A stretch of DNA of 64,000 bases. Origin: Neptunomonas qingdaonensis. GTDB taxonomy: Bacteria > Pseudomonadota > Gammaproteobacteria > Pseudomonadales > Balneatricaceae. Shown here piece by piece: positions 1-8,136 of the stretch. Position 1 is the stretch's first letter; each line of letters opens with the position of its first letter. The stretch spans positions 62,001 to 126,000 of the forward strand of contig NZ_FOOU01000013.1 of the NCBI RefSeq assembly GCF_900113275.1, written 5' to 3'. The notes under the pieces were generated by a model. The model was not told the origin of the DNA and ran no database searches. It saw only the letters and a program-made list of their open reading frames with translations. The position numbers and the translations under genes were made by a program.

Positions 1-1031
1 CGGCTTCCAGCATGTGGACAGCCAATGCCGCCACCGTATCACCCAGTGCTGACACGACCGATGGCAAAGTCCATTTTACGCCAGCAAACCTGACCAATAA
101 ATTTCATCGTTCCATTGAGCATGAAGTAACCGGCCGTATTCTTAAAGCGACCTTCAGTGATGAGCGCTATTTCTCTCATCACCAGGCACTACCGGGTGTA
201 GAACACTTTGGTGATGAAGGTGCAGCAAACCATACGCGTTTCTGCCATGAGTATGGCCACGCCGGTGTTGAATTCTTCGTCTATGGCCGTTATGCATTTG
301 ATAGCAGCAAGCCTGCACCGGTTCGCTACCCTGCCCGTCATACTTACGAGGCATCTGCAGCCGTAGCGCGTTTACATGGTTTGCAGGATAAAGGGGTCGT
401 TTATGCTCAACAGAACCCGGATGTGATCGATAAAGGCGTATTCCATAACGATGTTATTGCGGTGGGTAACCGTGACCTGATGTTCTGCCATCAGGAAGCC
501 TTTTTAAATCAAGCCAAAGTGCTGAAACAGCTCACTGCTGCCATGAACAATCAGTTCACTGTGATTGAAGTGCCCAGTGCACGCGTCTCTGTTGAAAATG
601 CCGTAAAAAGCTATCTGTTCAACAGCCAGCTACTTTCTATCAAAGGCAAAACCGTGATTGCTATTCCTGAAGAATGCCAGCAAATACCCGCTGTCTGGGA
701 TTACCTAACTGAACTACGCGACGGTGATTCACCGATTAACGAGTTGAAAGTCTTCGATCTGAAACAGAGCATGAGCAACGGCGGCGGGCCTGCATGCCTG
801 CGCTTACGCGTGGTACTTAATGAACAGGAACAAGCTGCGTGTAACCCGAACACCCTGATGAGTGCAGCACTTTATTCTCATCTGATTCAATGGGTTGAGC
901 AACATTACCGCGACCGTATCACAGAAGCAGACCTAGCCGATCCACAACTACTGCTGGAATCTCGGCGTGCACTGGATGAACTTACACAGATCTTAGATCT
1001 AGGCTCTGTTTATCCCTTCCAACAAACCTGA
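1..1031 (+). CDS. astB: N-succinylarginine dihydrolase, 5'-truncated by the window edge
   Basis: AstB hydrolyses N2-succinylarginine to N2-succinylornithine, CO2 and two ammonia, the second step of the arginine succinyltransferase (AST) pathway in the cytosol. The reading frame is already open at base 3 (Ala-Ser-Ser before the first Met), and the run [16 protein letters not shown] is the AstB signature, so the true start lies upstream. About 342 codons are present of a family length near 445. The C-terminal [13 protein letters not shown] segment carries the catalytic Cys of this amidinotransferase-fold family. A terminator follows within 40 bases. The other AST gene in view, astA, lies 4 kb downstream, so the pathway genes are not one compact operon here. 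Confidence 0.95.
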   Translation, partial: ASSMWTANAATVSPSADTTDGKVHFTPANLTNKFHRSIEHEVTGRILKATFSDERYFSHHQALPGVEHFGDEGAANHTRFCHEYGHAGVEFFVYGRYAFDSSKPAPVRYPARHTYEASAAVARLHGLQDKGVVYAQQNPDVIDKGVFHNDVIAVGNRDLMFCHQEAFLNQAKVLKQLTAAMNNQFTVIEVPSARVSVENAVKSYLFNSQLLSIKGKTVIAIPEECQQIPAVWDYLTELRDGDSPINELKVFDLKQSMSNGGGPACLRLRVVLNEQEQAACNPNTLMSAALYSHLIQWVEQHYRDRITEADLADPQLLLESRRALDELTQILDLGSVYPFQQT

Positions 1032-1070
1032 CTTGCAGGAAATCTCTTGATTAGTTGTCGCTCTTCTGTC

Positions 1071-1100
1071 ACCGGGTGAAAGCCCGGTTTTTTTATTTTT
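1071..1100 (+). terminator. Intrinsic terminator of astB
   Basis: A 6-bp stem ACCGGG/CCCGGT closes a TGAAAG loop and is followed by a T-run, 40 bases after the astB stop codon. Confidence 0.85.
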
Positions 1101-1185
1101 TACTCTATCATCGAAACCGACAGCTTGATTGCACAAGCATATAATTTACACGCAGCCTTATTATTTACTACCTGACGGCATTTAC

Positions 1186-1788
1186 TCAATTTTGAAAAGT
1201 GGCGCTATCAACACTGATCGATAAGTTCTCATCTAACCCATCTATTTTTGCCAGTGTGTCTCTATTACAATCTTCACTGAACTGAATGATGTAGTTATAT
1301 AAAAGGCCATCATCACCAGTATTCTCCGATACTTCATAATCCAAGCCGCAGATCTCATCGTATGTTAAGCCAAGTGACAACGCTAAAGCCTTTCTTTGCG
1401 CGATATCATCATTGGGTACATTTAAAGCTTTTGGCAAAATAGTAAGCTCGACACTCTTTATTCCTTTGCCTCTCCATCCTCTTAAAAATCCAGACCAAAG
1501 GTTTCCTCTTAAATTAGAAGATTCACTTAAGCGATTGGCTTTCCATCTGCTGATCTCTCTGCTCCCATCAACCTTGTAAATCACAACTTCAGCTTCTTTG
1601 GTTTCAATCAGCCTGAGCTTAAACTGCTGCTCATCGCTAGGATAAAACGCTAGCGTTGGTTTTGTATCTGTATTTCCATCCATTTTATCCAGCAAGCGAA
1701 TAATCACTGATTCCGGAGTATCAAACCCCTCAGCCAGCGCTTCTAATCGTGAGTAAGTAGTTGCTGATATTTCTATAGACTTATTCAT
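1186..1788 (-). CDS. Unrecognised protein with ribbon-helix-helix-like N-terminus
   Basis: This 200-residue protein is not one I can name. Residues 1-35 (MNKSIEISATTYSRLEALA, then ESVIIRLLDKM) have the strand-helix-helix pattern of ribbon-helix-helix DNA-binding domains, also seen at the SeqA N-terminus. The rest is a soluble alpha/beta domain with a Trp/Gly-rich stretch (NLWSGFLRGWRGKG) and an acidic C-terminus. The ATG used has a well placed GGAG (GGAGATACTT-ATG); an in-frame start 27 bases upstream has no ribosome site. Two copies of a 12-bp palindrome lie just upstream, which fits autoregulation by a small dimeric regulator. It stands alone between astB and ridA with no toxin-like partner in view. 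Function unknown. Confidence 0.7.
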   Translation of the reverse strand: MNKSIEISATTYSRLEALAEGFDTPESVIIRLLDKMDGNTDTKPTLAFYPSDEQQFKLRLIETKEAEVVIYKVDGSREISRWKANRLSESSNLRGNLWSGFLRGWRGKGIKSVELTILPKALNVPNDDIAQRKALALSLGLTYDEICGLDYEVSENTGDDGLLYNYIIQFSEDCNRDTLAKIDGLDENLSISVDSATFQN

Positions 1789-1818
1789 AAGTATCTCCGC
1801 ATAAAAACCAAACAATAA

Positions 1819-1852
1819 ATCATATATGATAAATATACAATCATATATGATT
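1819..1852. promoter_or_regulatory. Paired palindromic operator-like sites
   Basis: The 12-bp perfect palindrome ATCATATATGAT occurs twice (1819-1830 and 1840-1851). The centres are 21 bp apart, two helical turns, and lie 36 and 57 bases upstream of the ribbon-helix-helix-like gene. The second copy extends to a 14-bp palindrome. Identical sequence, in-phase spacing and position argue for an operator; the binding protein is inferred, most simply the adjacent gene product. Confidence 0.65.
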
Positions 1853-2112
1853 AGACTATGATTAAAATACAGTCTGCCTTAACTTGAAAAATCGTTGGAT
1901 GAAGCAGATAAGCCCACTGCCCGTTAACTTGTAGAAATTCATTAATATAGGAAGCAACGTGTTTGCGACATGCAAAACCCAGCGCTGATTCTTATCTTCA
2001 AAATTGACCATCAATGGGAAAATATCTACAAGTGCAACTTGGTCACTTGGGTTGCTGAGCCTTGACGAAAAAGCGGATTTGGCTGAATAAACTCAAAAAA
2101 AATGAAAATCTC
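1853..2112. other. Non-coding stretch, nothing recognised
   Basis: This is the middle of the 450-base gap between two divergent genes. I see no open frame with family resemblance, no RNA gene and no repeat. Confidence 0.5.
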
Positions 2113-2143
2113 CTGATAGACATATATTACTATTGTCTATCAG
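2113..2143. promoter_or_regulatory. 10-bp-arm inverted repeat upstream of the RidA-family gene
   Basis: Perfect arms CTGATAGACA (2113-2122) and TGTCTATCAG (2134-2143) flank an 11-base AT-rich spacer. The element ends about 95 bases before the downstream start codon and has no T-run, so an operator is more likely than a terminator. Lrp- or LysR-type binding is possible but not shown. Confidence 0.55.
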
Positions 2144-2238
2144 ATACGATTTATCAAAAGCTGCTTTTTCATGAGCGCTTTGAACGAACTTTTGAATCTT
2201 CTTTAACTCACTTTTAACTAACTAAAGGTATACAAACA

Positions 2239-2589
2239 ATGTCGATCACTCGCTATGAAACCGGCGTCCGCATGAGCCGCGCAGTGGTACATAACAAAAC
2301 CGTTTATCTTTGTGGCCAGGTAGCAGAAGATCGCACCGCGGGTATTACACAACAAACACAGACCATGCTGGCAAAAGTTGTTTCTCTGCTGGAGTCTGTC
2401 GGCAGTTCAAAAGAAAGTATCCTGTCAGCCACTATCTACCTGAAAGATATGAGCCTGTTTGCCGAGATGAACAGTGTTTGGGATGCATGGGTTGAGGAAG
2501 GCAAAGCCCCTGCCCGCGCTTGTGTAGAGGCGAAGATGGCTTCTCCTGAGCTGCTGGTAGAAATCTCTGTCATTGCTGCCGTTAATTAA
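2239..2589 (+). CDS. RidA (YjgF/UK114) family protein
   Basis: The 116-residue length and the pattern [15 protein letters not shown]-x-x-[14 protein letters not shown] and [10 protein letters not shown] identify the trimeric RidA/YjgF fold. RidA hydrolyses reactive enamine/imine intermediates released by PLP enzymes. The substrate-binding Arg of the family is present (PARACVEA). The acidic residue expected three positions after the C-terminal VEI appears to be Ser (VEISV), so this may be a non-canonical Rid subgroup and I withhold the gene symbol. It converges with an Lrp/AsnC regulator across a shared terminator. A link to amino-acid catabolism is inferred from the nearby ast genes. Confidence 0.88.
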   Translation: MSITRYETGVRMSRAVVHNKTVYLCGQVAEDRTAGITQQTQTMLAKVVSLLESVGSSKESILSATIYLKDMSLFAEMNSVWDAWVEEGKAPARACVEAKMASPELLVEISVIAAVN

Positions 2590-2619
2590 CAGCTGAATCG
2601 GATAGCCTATTTAACACCC

Positions 2620-2647
2620 ATCAAGCCTGTCACCTGATAGGCTTGAT
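2620..2647. terminator. Bidirectional terminator between ridA-family gene and lrp
   Basis: Arms ATCAAGCCT (2620-2628) and AGGCTTGAT (2639-2647) form a 9-bp perfect stem between two convergent genes. Confidence 0.75.
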
Positions 2648-2650
2648 TTA

Positions 2651-3127
2651 CTAATCATCCAACAACTGATCCAGCGGGTAACCACGAAAGGGCTTGCCGC
2701 TTTCAAGGACAACATGACTGCTAATATTAATTTGCCCGGGTATCAGATCGAGTAATCGGTCATTAATGGCGTTATATCTCAGCATGTCTGGTGCCACTAT
2801 TTTAAGAAAAAAATCAAAGACACCACTCACCGTATCACACTCAACGACTTCAGGAATACCTTGGGCTGCCTGACGAAACAGACGAAACGCCTCAGTGCTC
2901 TGATCCTTTAAACTGACGGTCGCAATCACCGTGACACTGCGACATAATTTTGGCAGATTTAGCACAGTCAGATACGGACCGATCAATCCTTCTTCTTCTA
3001 ATTTTTTCACCCGATGTAAACAGGAACTCGGGGAGAGGCTTACCCTTTCCGCCAGATCCTGATTAGTGATGCGTGCTTCTTTTTGAAGCACTGCAAGAAT
3101 CTTTCGATTGATACGGTCCAGCGTCAT
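2651..3127 (-). CDS. Lrp/AsnC family transcriptional regulator
   Basis: The protein has an N-terminal winged HTH (LDRINRKILAVLQKEARIT, then LAERVSLSPSSCLHRVKKLE, about residues 3-45) and a C-terminal RAM ligand-sensing domain (about 65-145, including VVECDTVSGVFDFFLKI). The family controls amino-acid metabolism as dimers or octamers. I start it at the ATG giving MTLDRINRK; a TTG four codons earlier is possible but less typical of the family. It faces the RidA-family gene across a shared terminator, and DadR-type Lrp proteins are often found beside Rid genes, so joint control of amino-acid catabolism is plausible. The effector is unknown. Confidence 0.92.
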   Translation of the reverse strand: MTLDRINRKILAVLQKEARITNQDLAERVSLSPSSCLHRVKKLEEEGLIGPYLTVLNLPKLCRSVTVIATVSLKDQSTEAFRLFRQAAQGIPEVVECDTVSGVFDFFLKIVAPDMLRYNAINDRLLDLIPGQINISSHVVLESGKPFRGYPLDQLLDD

Positions 3128-3283
3128 AAAACAATCCAATTCTTACTATTTTCAATCTGCATAGGGTACCAATTATTCACCAGATTACGTAAAGCATCGA
3201 CAAAAAGCCTCAGCACTCATGGATACCAGAGGCACTCCTCTACTCGAGCTACCTCTATACTCATGCACAAAAGAAGCTAACTA

Positions 3284-3318
3284 AAAAGCGGCTCCCTTTC
3301 CGAGAAATGGCCGCTTTT
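3284..3318 (-). terminator. Terminator of the bacterioferritin operon
   Basis: Arms AAAAGCGGC and GCCGCTTTT form a 9-bp stem with a T-run on the minus strand, 25 bases past the bfr stop codon. Confidence 0.75.
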
Positions 3319-3342
3319 ATCGATCATCTGACAAAGAATAAG

Positions 3343-3810
3343 TTACATCTGCGACTGCAGGTAGTTTTCCAGCCCAATCATCTTAATAAGGCCCAATTGC
3401 TGCTCAAGCCAATAGGCATGATCAACCTCTGTATCTTCCAACAGCTTCTCAAGAATCTCCCGAGACTGATAATCCTGCTCTTCTTCACAGATTTTAATCA
3501 CTGCTTTGAGCTGATCGGCCACGGTATATTCAATACGCAGATCGCTTTCTATCATCTCGGCAACATCAGAACCGATTTTTAAACCTTCTCGCGTCACCAT
3601 ATCAGGTATGCCTTCGAGAAAAAGCATACGCTCAATCAGTAACGCGGCATGCCCCTTTTCATCTTCGACTTCATGATCGATACGCACAAACAGTTTGCTT
3701 AACCCCCAGTCATCGTACATGCGTGAGTGGATAAAGTACTGATCCATGGCCGCCAGTTCCATTGCCAGCAACGAGTTCAAGCCGTCAATAACACGTTGAT
3801 TACCTTTCAT
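3343..3810 (-). CDS. bfr: Bacterioferritin, ferroxidase-type subunit lacking the haem ligand
   Basis: Bacterioferritin oxidises Fe(II) and stores it as a mineral inside a 24-subunit shell. This 155-residue subunit keeps the dinuclear ferroxidase ligands E18, E51, H54 and E94, plus an E-x-x-H pair near residues 128-131, shifted by one relative to E. coli E127/H130. Tyr25 is also kept. The inter-subunit haem ligand Met52 is replaced by Lys (DEKGH). The partner gene, which lies upstream in transcription with a 17-base gap, shows the reverse pattern, so the two probably make a mixed shell. Family length is 155-160, so it is complete. Expression is expected from the Fur-box region upstream of the partner. 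Confidence 0.95.
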   Translation of the reverse strand: MKGNQRVIDGLNSLLAMELAAMDQYFIHSRMYDDWGLSKLFVRIDHEVEDEKGHAALLIERMLFLEGIPDMVTREGLKIGSDVAEMIESDLRIEYTVADQLKAVIKICEEEQDYQSREILEKLLEDTEVDHAYWLEQQLGLIKMIGLENYLQSQM

Positions 3811-3827
3811 ATCTTCTCTCCGCCCGG

Positions 3828-4292
3828 TTAAAGCTTGCTCTGTAGATAATTTGCGATACTCATCTGGCTAATCAGATGCTGCTGCGCCTCAATCCAATCG
3901 AGATGCCCTTCTTCGGCTTCAAGAATCTCTTCCAGCATATAACGGCTAACATAGTCAGATTGGGTTTCACACAACGCAATGGCTTGACGAAGCAGCGCCA
4001 ATTGCTCCATCTCAAAATCCAGATCGCATTGCAGCATCTCAGCGGTATGCTCGCCAATCCGTAACCGCTCAAGATGCTGAAGATTAGGCAATCCTTCAAG
4101 GAACAAAATTCGCTCGATCAGGGCATCAGCCTGCTTCATATCTTTGATAGATTTTTTATAGGACTTTTCATTCAACTCATCCAGTCCCCAGTGCTTATAC
4201 ATACGAGCATGCAAAAAAAACTGATTAATAGATGTCAGCTCAGCCGTCAAAACCTTGTTGAGCATACTTATCACCTGCTTATCACCCTGCAT
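3828..4292 (-). CDS. bfr: Bacterioferritin, haem-binding-type subunit with impaired ferroxidase site
   Basis: This 154-residue bacterioferritin subunit is the first gene of a two-gene minus-strand operon. Met52, the axial ligand to haem shared between two subunits, is present (KDMKQ). Two ferroxidase ligands are changed: position 51 is Asp instead of Glu and position 54 is Gln instead of His. E18, E94, E127 and H130 remain. It would therefore bind haem but be a poor ferroxidase alone and would depend on the companion subunit. Paired haem and ferroxidase subunits are known in some other proteobacteria. The gene diverges from bfd, which encodes the electron donor for haem-dependent iron release. 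Confidence 0.95.
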   Translation of the reverse strand: MQGDKQVISMLNKVLTAELTSINQFFLHARMYKHWGLDELNEKSYKKSIKDMKQADALIERILFLEGLPNLQHLERLRIGEHTAEMLQCDLDFEMEQLALLRQAIALCETQSDYVSRYMLEEILEAEEGHLDWIEAQQHLISQMSIANYLQSKL

Positions 4293-4405
4293 AAGACCCT
4301 CCGGCAGACTTTACTTAAGTTTATAAAACACATGAAGCTTAAAACGATGCGCGGCAAAAGTCATACGTTAGGATTAAAATTCGACCAAAGCTTGCTTTAA
4401 ATCTA

Positions 4406-4425
4406 CATGAGAATTATTATCAATC
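4406..4425. promoter_or_regulatory. Fur box between bfr and bfd
   Basis: TGAGAATTATTATCAAT closely matches the Fur operator (GATAATGATAATCATTATC-type), especially the common core GAGAATTATTATCA. It lies 40 bases before bfd and about 115 bases before the bfr operon on the opposite strand. Fur-Fe(II) repression of bfd is the standard expectation; control of bfr from the same site is inferred. Confidence 0.75.
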
Positions 4426-4465
4426 TTAATAACATATAGGTTTTAGCATATCAGGTTCTATCATC

Positions 4466-4666
4466 ATGTATATTTGTATTTGTAACGCAGTAACTGATTC
4501 ACAAATTAAAAATGCCCTCGATGAAGGCGCTACGAGCGTCTCTGATCTGAACAAATCGTTATCGCTGGGTAGCTGCTGTGGTAAGTGCACACGCACTGCA
4601 CGAGAGATCATCAAACAGCACAGATCTGCAAAGGAAGTTGATGAACTCGCTTACAGCGCTGTTTAA
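4466..4666 (+). CDS. bfd: Bacterioferritin-associated ferredoxin
   Basis: Bfd is a small [2Fe-2S] protein that docks on bacterioferritin and passes electrons through its haem so that stored iron is released as Fe(II). The 66-residue length and the Cys arrangement C4-x-C6 (YICICNAVTD) and later C-C-G-K-C with T-R (GSCCGKCTRTARE) define the family. It is divergent from the two bfr genes and preceded by a Fur box, so it should be induced under iron starvation. The haem-binding subunit next door is the expected docking partner. Confidence 0.95.
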   Translation: MYICICNAVTDSQIKNALDEGATSVSDLNKSLSLGSCCGKCTRTAREIIKQHRSAKEVDELAYSAV

Positions 4667-5028
4667 CGCTTTACCCTAAGCCGTTCCCTATCTCTGTTGC
4701 CTCACGCTTTTAGAGTGACTGCTGTGTAAGATAAGTAGCTGATAGCTTCGCACCAGTCACGAAATAATATTTCGCCCCATACTCCACATACCACTTCGCT
4801 ATTTCTGCACTGCTATTTAATCACTCCTTCACTACTCGTAAATATATGTTATCAAATTAAATAACTACAAAATCACACACCTATAACTTTTGCTTTCTAT
4901 CCGAATTAAATTTGGCATGGACTATTATTTCCGTATTTTATTGCTCACCAAGCGCCTATTTAAACAGCTCATTTTGTCAGCCCGCGCGTAAAATACAAAA
5001 ATAACAATGAGATATAAGCGAGCCCAAC
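4667..5028. other. AT-rich intergenic region upstream of astA
   Basis: There is no credible gene in these 362 bases. A 15-bp hyphenated palindrome with arms CGAAATA and TATTTCG occurs at 4760-4774. The rest presumably holds the astA promoter, but I cannot place a convincing -35/-10 pair. Confidence 0.5.
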
Positions 5029-6087
5029 ATGCTGATTATTCGCCCCTGCAAAGAAAGTGATCTGGATGATCTGATGAATATCTCTCGTGCTGTCGGCAAA
5101 GGGATGACGTCAATGCCTGCTGATGAAGCCGCATGGCAGGAAAAAATTACTGCATCGGCTCAAGCCTTTAACTCTGCCCTTCCGGCAGCGGATAGCAACA
5201 CCTATTTCATGGTACTGGAAGATACGGCTACCGGACACCTTGCCGGCACCACTGCTATATACACCGGTGTAGGGCTTAAGCGCCCTTTTTATTCTTACAA
5301 AATATCCACACTGGTGAGTAGCAGCAGCGACCTGGATATTATTCGTAAAACCCAAGTCCTTAATATCGTCAATGATTACACCGGCTCTACTGAGGTCGGC
5401 TCTATCTATCTGTTACCGGAATACCGTAAACCCGGCGTCGGGCAGTTTCTTTCACGTGCACGTTTTCTCGCAATGGCTGATTTCCCACAACGTTTCGGCG
5501 ATCAGGTTATGGCCGAGCTACGTGGCTGGCAGGATGAAAATGGACGGTCTCCGTTGTGGGATAACTTAGGCAAACCTTTCTTTGGTATTGAGTTTCAGGA
5601 TGCCGTAAATACCGCTGCACTGAAGGGTTCGCAGTTTATCTCTGATCTGATGCCCAAGTACCCCATCTATATCAACTTGCTACCGCAGGAAGCACAAGAC
5701 GTGATTGGCAAACCTCACGACTCTTCTGCGCCCGCTTTATATATGCTGAAAAAAGAAGGGTTTCAATTCACAGGTTATGTCGATCTGTTTGACGGAGGCC
5801 CTTCGGTACAGGCAGATATCAAAGAGATACGCAGTGTCAAAGACAGTAATAGCAGCCACTTTCAGGTAACCGACAGCCTACCCGCTTCATCGCAAATGTA
5901 CCTGATCAGCAATGAAGATCTGGATAACTATCGTGTTGCATTAGCCCCGGGAAACCTCAACGAAAACGGCGATATCATTATCGACCAAGCCACATTCCAG
6001 ACATTACAACTGGCTGTTGGCGGACGGGTGCGCTTTATTACTATGAATCAATCATCAGCGCATAAAGCGCATGCTAAAGCGGCATAA
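5029..6087 (+). CDS. astA: Arginine N-succinyltransferase
   Basis: AstA transfers the succinyl group from succinyl-CoA to the alpha-amino group of arginine, the first step of the AST pathway. The 352-residue protein begins MLIIRPCKESDLDDLMNISR and contains GSIYLLPEYRKPGVGQFLSRARF and FFGIEFQDAV, all characteristic of the AstA acyltransferase fold (GNAT-like). Length is slightly above the usual 340. It stands alone: the next gene is purU after 69 bases, and astB lies 4 kb upstream with unrelated genes in between, so the pathway is split in this genome. Confidence 0.95.
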   Translation: MLIIRPCKESDLDDLMNISRAVGKGMTSMPADEAAWQEKITASAQAFNSALPAADSNTYFMVLEDTATGHLAGTTAIYTGVGLKRPFYSYKISTLVSSSSDLDIIRKTQVLNIVNDYTGSTEVGSIYLLPEYRKPGVGQFLSRARFLAMADFPQRFGDQVMAELRGWQDENGRSPLWDNLGKPFFGIEFQDAVNTAALKGSQFISDLMPKYPIYINLLPQEAQDVIGKPHDSSAPALYMLKKEGFQFTGYVDLFDGGPSVQADIKEIRSVKDSNSSHFQVTDSLPASSQMYLISNEDLDNYRVALAPGNLNENGDIIIDQATFQTLQLAVGGRVRFITMNQSSAHKAHAKAA

Positions 6088-6159
6088 TTAGTATGTGAGT
6101 GTGATACCTTTATACTTAATACACTCAATGAGTTTCGTTATTTCCCCGGAGATAGAGTG

Positions 6160-7017
6160 ATGACCACGAGTAACTGGATTCTTACCGCTCAATGCCCAAG
6201 TCGTTTAGGTACGATTGATGCCGTCACGGGGCTTTTATATCAGCATCAGCATTACGTCACTGAGTTGAACTCTTTCGATGATTGCCATAGCAACCAATTT
6301 TTTATCCGCGCGCAGTTCAGAGTTGAAGAGGCTTTTGATGAAGCGGATTTCCGACGTCAGTTTGCAGTGAGGGCCGGGAAGTTTGGCATGCAATGGCGGC
6401 TGCGCTCTACCGCTGACAAACCCAAAGTAGTGATTATGGTTTCTAAGTTTGATCACTGCCTGAACGATCTTCTTTATAAACACCGGATTGGTCAGCTATC
6501 CATCGAAATTCCCGCTATTATCTCCAACCATCCTGATTTGGCATCGTTAGCTGAGTGGCATGGCATTCCTTACTATCACCTACCTGTCACCGCAGCCTCT
6601 AAAGCGGAGCAAGAAGCCAAGGTGATGAAAATCATCAAGGACTCGGATGCAGAATTAGTCGTGCTTGCACGTTATATGCAGGTGTTATCGTCAAATATGT
6701 GTCAGCAGTTAGAAGGCTGGGCAATCAACATTCACCACTCACTGCTGCCTGGCTTCAAAGGTGCTAAACCGTATCATCAAGCCTATGAAAAGGGTGTTAA
6801 AACCGTTGGCGCTACCGCACACTATATCAACGATGATCTGGATGAGGGCCCCATCATTGCGCAGGGTATTGAACCCGTTGACCACACTTACTACCCGCAA
6901 GACCTGATTGCCAAAGGCCGCGATATCGAACGTCTGACCTTATCTCGGGCTGTCCGCTATCATGTCGAACAACGGGTCTTTTTAAATGGCGACAGGACAG
7001 TAGTTTTCGCAGATTAA
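6160..7017 (+). CDS. purU: Formyltetrahydrofolate deformylase
   Basis: PurU hydrolyses 10-formyl-THF to formate and THF, balancing the one-carbon pool and supplying formate for purine synthesis. An N-terminal ACT domain (about residues 5-80, starting WILTAQCPSRLGTIDAV) is followed by the formyltransferase domain with AINIHHSLLPGFKGAKPYHQ, which holds the catalytic Asn and His, and ending in EGPIIAQGIEPVDH with its conserved Asp/His. The ATG is chosen over a GTG one codon upstream because GGAG lies eight bases before the ATG. The 3' end overlaps the convergent trmK-like gene by four bases. Confidence 0.95.
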   Translation: MTTSNWILTAQCPSRLGTIDAVTGLLYQHQHYVTELNSFDDCHSNQFFIRAQFRVEEAFDEADFRRQFAVRAGKFGMQWRLRSTADKPKVVIMVSKFDHCLNDLLYKHRIGQLSIEIPAIISNHPDLASLAEWHGIPYYHLPVTAASKAEQEAKVMKIIKDSDAELVVLARYMQVLSSNMCQQLEGWAINIHHSLLPGFKGAKPYHQAYEKGVKTVGATAHYINDDLDEGPIIAQGIEPVDHTYYPQDLIAKGRDIERLTLSRAVRYHVEQRVFLNGDRTVVFAD

Positions 7018-7811
7018 GACTCAACCAACCGGGCGCTGCACTCAGGGCGCAACGCCTTATAATCGAAAAGAATTTGCTCTACATCCCGGTTCGGGTTTTG
7101 CGCCATGCGTTGATAATGGCTGATAGTGCGCTCTAAATACGTCAGATCCTCTTCCCGGGACAGATCCCACATAAGCGACCCCGTCAGTGAAATAGGCTGC
7201 TCAACGCCCATCGCTACATGCAAAATTTCATAGAAACGATTATTTTCACAGATCAGGTGCTCATTGATCAGCCCAAAGTTCATGTCGACAAGCGCTGCCC
7301 GCACTTTGTAGTTATGCAGTACAGGGCACAACAGAAATTCCATTTTTTGTGTAGGGTTGGCGTTAACCAAGCCCTCTACCAACTCAATTAACAGATCCCC
7401 GCCCACACCGGCAATAATAATCAGATGTATGCTATCAGCGTTCGCCAACGCGGCCTCAGACAACTGTAGTTTTGCCACATCTGTACAATGCACCTGCCAG
7501 GCATGCTCAGGAAAACCCTCCGTAAAGTAACGCTGTAATTTACCTCGCACCTCTGCTATCAGTGGCTCAATCACATCAACAAAATGCACTGTCCGAGCAG
7601 CATCGCGACGCAATAATAAATAACCCAACAAGCCATGATCGCAACAGCAATCCCAGATATGTTCGTAGGGTTGGGCAATCATCTTATCAATTTGCTGCAA
7701 ACGCTGACTGGTCTTCACGTAGCCTTCTCTGTAATGCTTCTCTATAAGCTGCTGTAAATCGGTTCTGTATAACCGCTCTGTATATCGATTCTGTATAACG
7801 GTCTCTGTCAC
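7014..7811 (-). CDS. TrmK-like tRNA (adenine-N1)-methyltransferase family protein
   Basis: The 265-residue protein has a class I SAM-methyltransferase core. Its motif I region IWDCCCDHGLLGYLLL and the following IIIAGVGGDLLIEL match the COG2384/TrmK family, which in Bacillus methylates N1 of A22 in tRNA. The C-terminal part (about 200-265) is helical (LTYLERTISHYQRMAQ) as in TrmK. Gammaproteobacterial members are usually annotated this way, although the substrate is less well established, so I give no symbol. It converges on purU with a four-base overlap. The N-terminal codons contain an imperfect CTGTATA repeat but the frame is intact. Confidence 0.75.
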   Translation of the reverse strand: MTETVIQNRYTERLYRTDLQQLIEKHYREGYVKTSQRLQQIDKMIAQPYEHIWDCCCDHGLLGYLLLRRDAARTVHFVDVIEPLIAEVRGKLQRYFTEGFPEHAWQVHCTDVAKLQLSEAALANADSIHLIIIAGVGGDLLIELVEGLVNANPTQKMEFLLCPVLHNYKVRAALVDMNFGLINEHLICENNRFYEILHVAMGVEQPISLTGSLMWDLSREEDLTYLERTISHYQRMAQNPNRDVEQILFDYKALRPECSARLVES

Positions 7812-8136
7812 TCTACTATCTCAAAAGAGATCTCTGGCCAACCTGCCTTATTAAAATACTCTGAATGGACGATCACCAACAGACAACATCAAGCCGTCTA
7901 TTCTAGCGTCGTATGCTCGTATTCTGTCTATCCTTTTTTCTACGTTTAAGCGCATTCATTCTCAAATTTCACACACTCAATCCCAAACAGGATGTCGAGA
8001 GGCGCTTTTACTCTCATTTGAACAAAAATCATCCAATTATTTGCACATTACCCCTTTGAATCACTCCGCAATCCTTTATAGTACCGTACCGCTTATGCAG
8101 CATTTTTAAACGCTTCCCAGATTCAGGAATAATTCA
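7812..8136. other. Divergent intergenic region between trmK-like gene and ybiT
   Basis: 325 bases without coding signal. It must hold promoters for both flanking genes; AGGA at 8125-8128 is the ybiT ribosome site. No repeat or RNA structure was recognised. Confidence 0.5.

Noticed and set aside
154-354. Open frame antisense to astB
   Set aside because: The plus strand is plainly AstB; the antisense frame has no ribosome site or family resemblance.
2310-2495. Alternative frame inside the RidA-family gene
   Set aside because: No resemblance to any family, and the RidA frame is complete.
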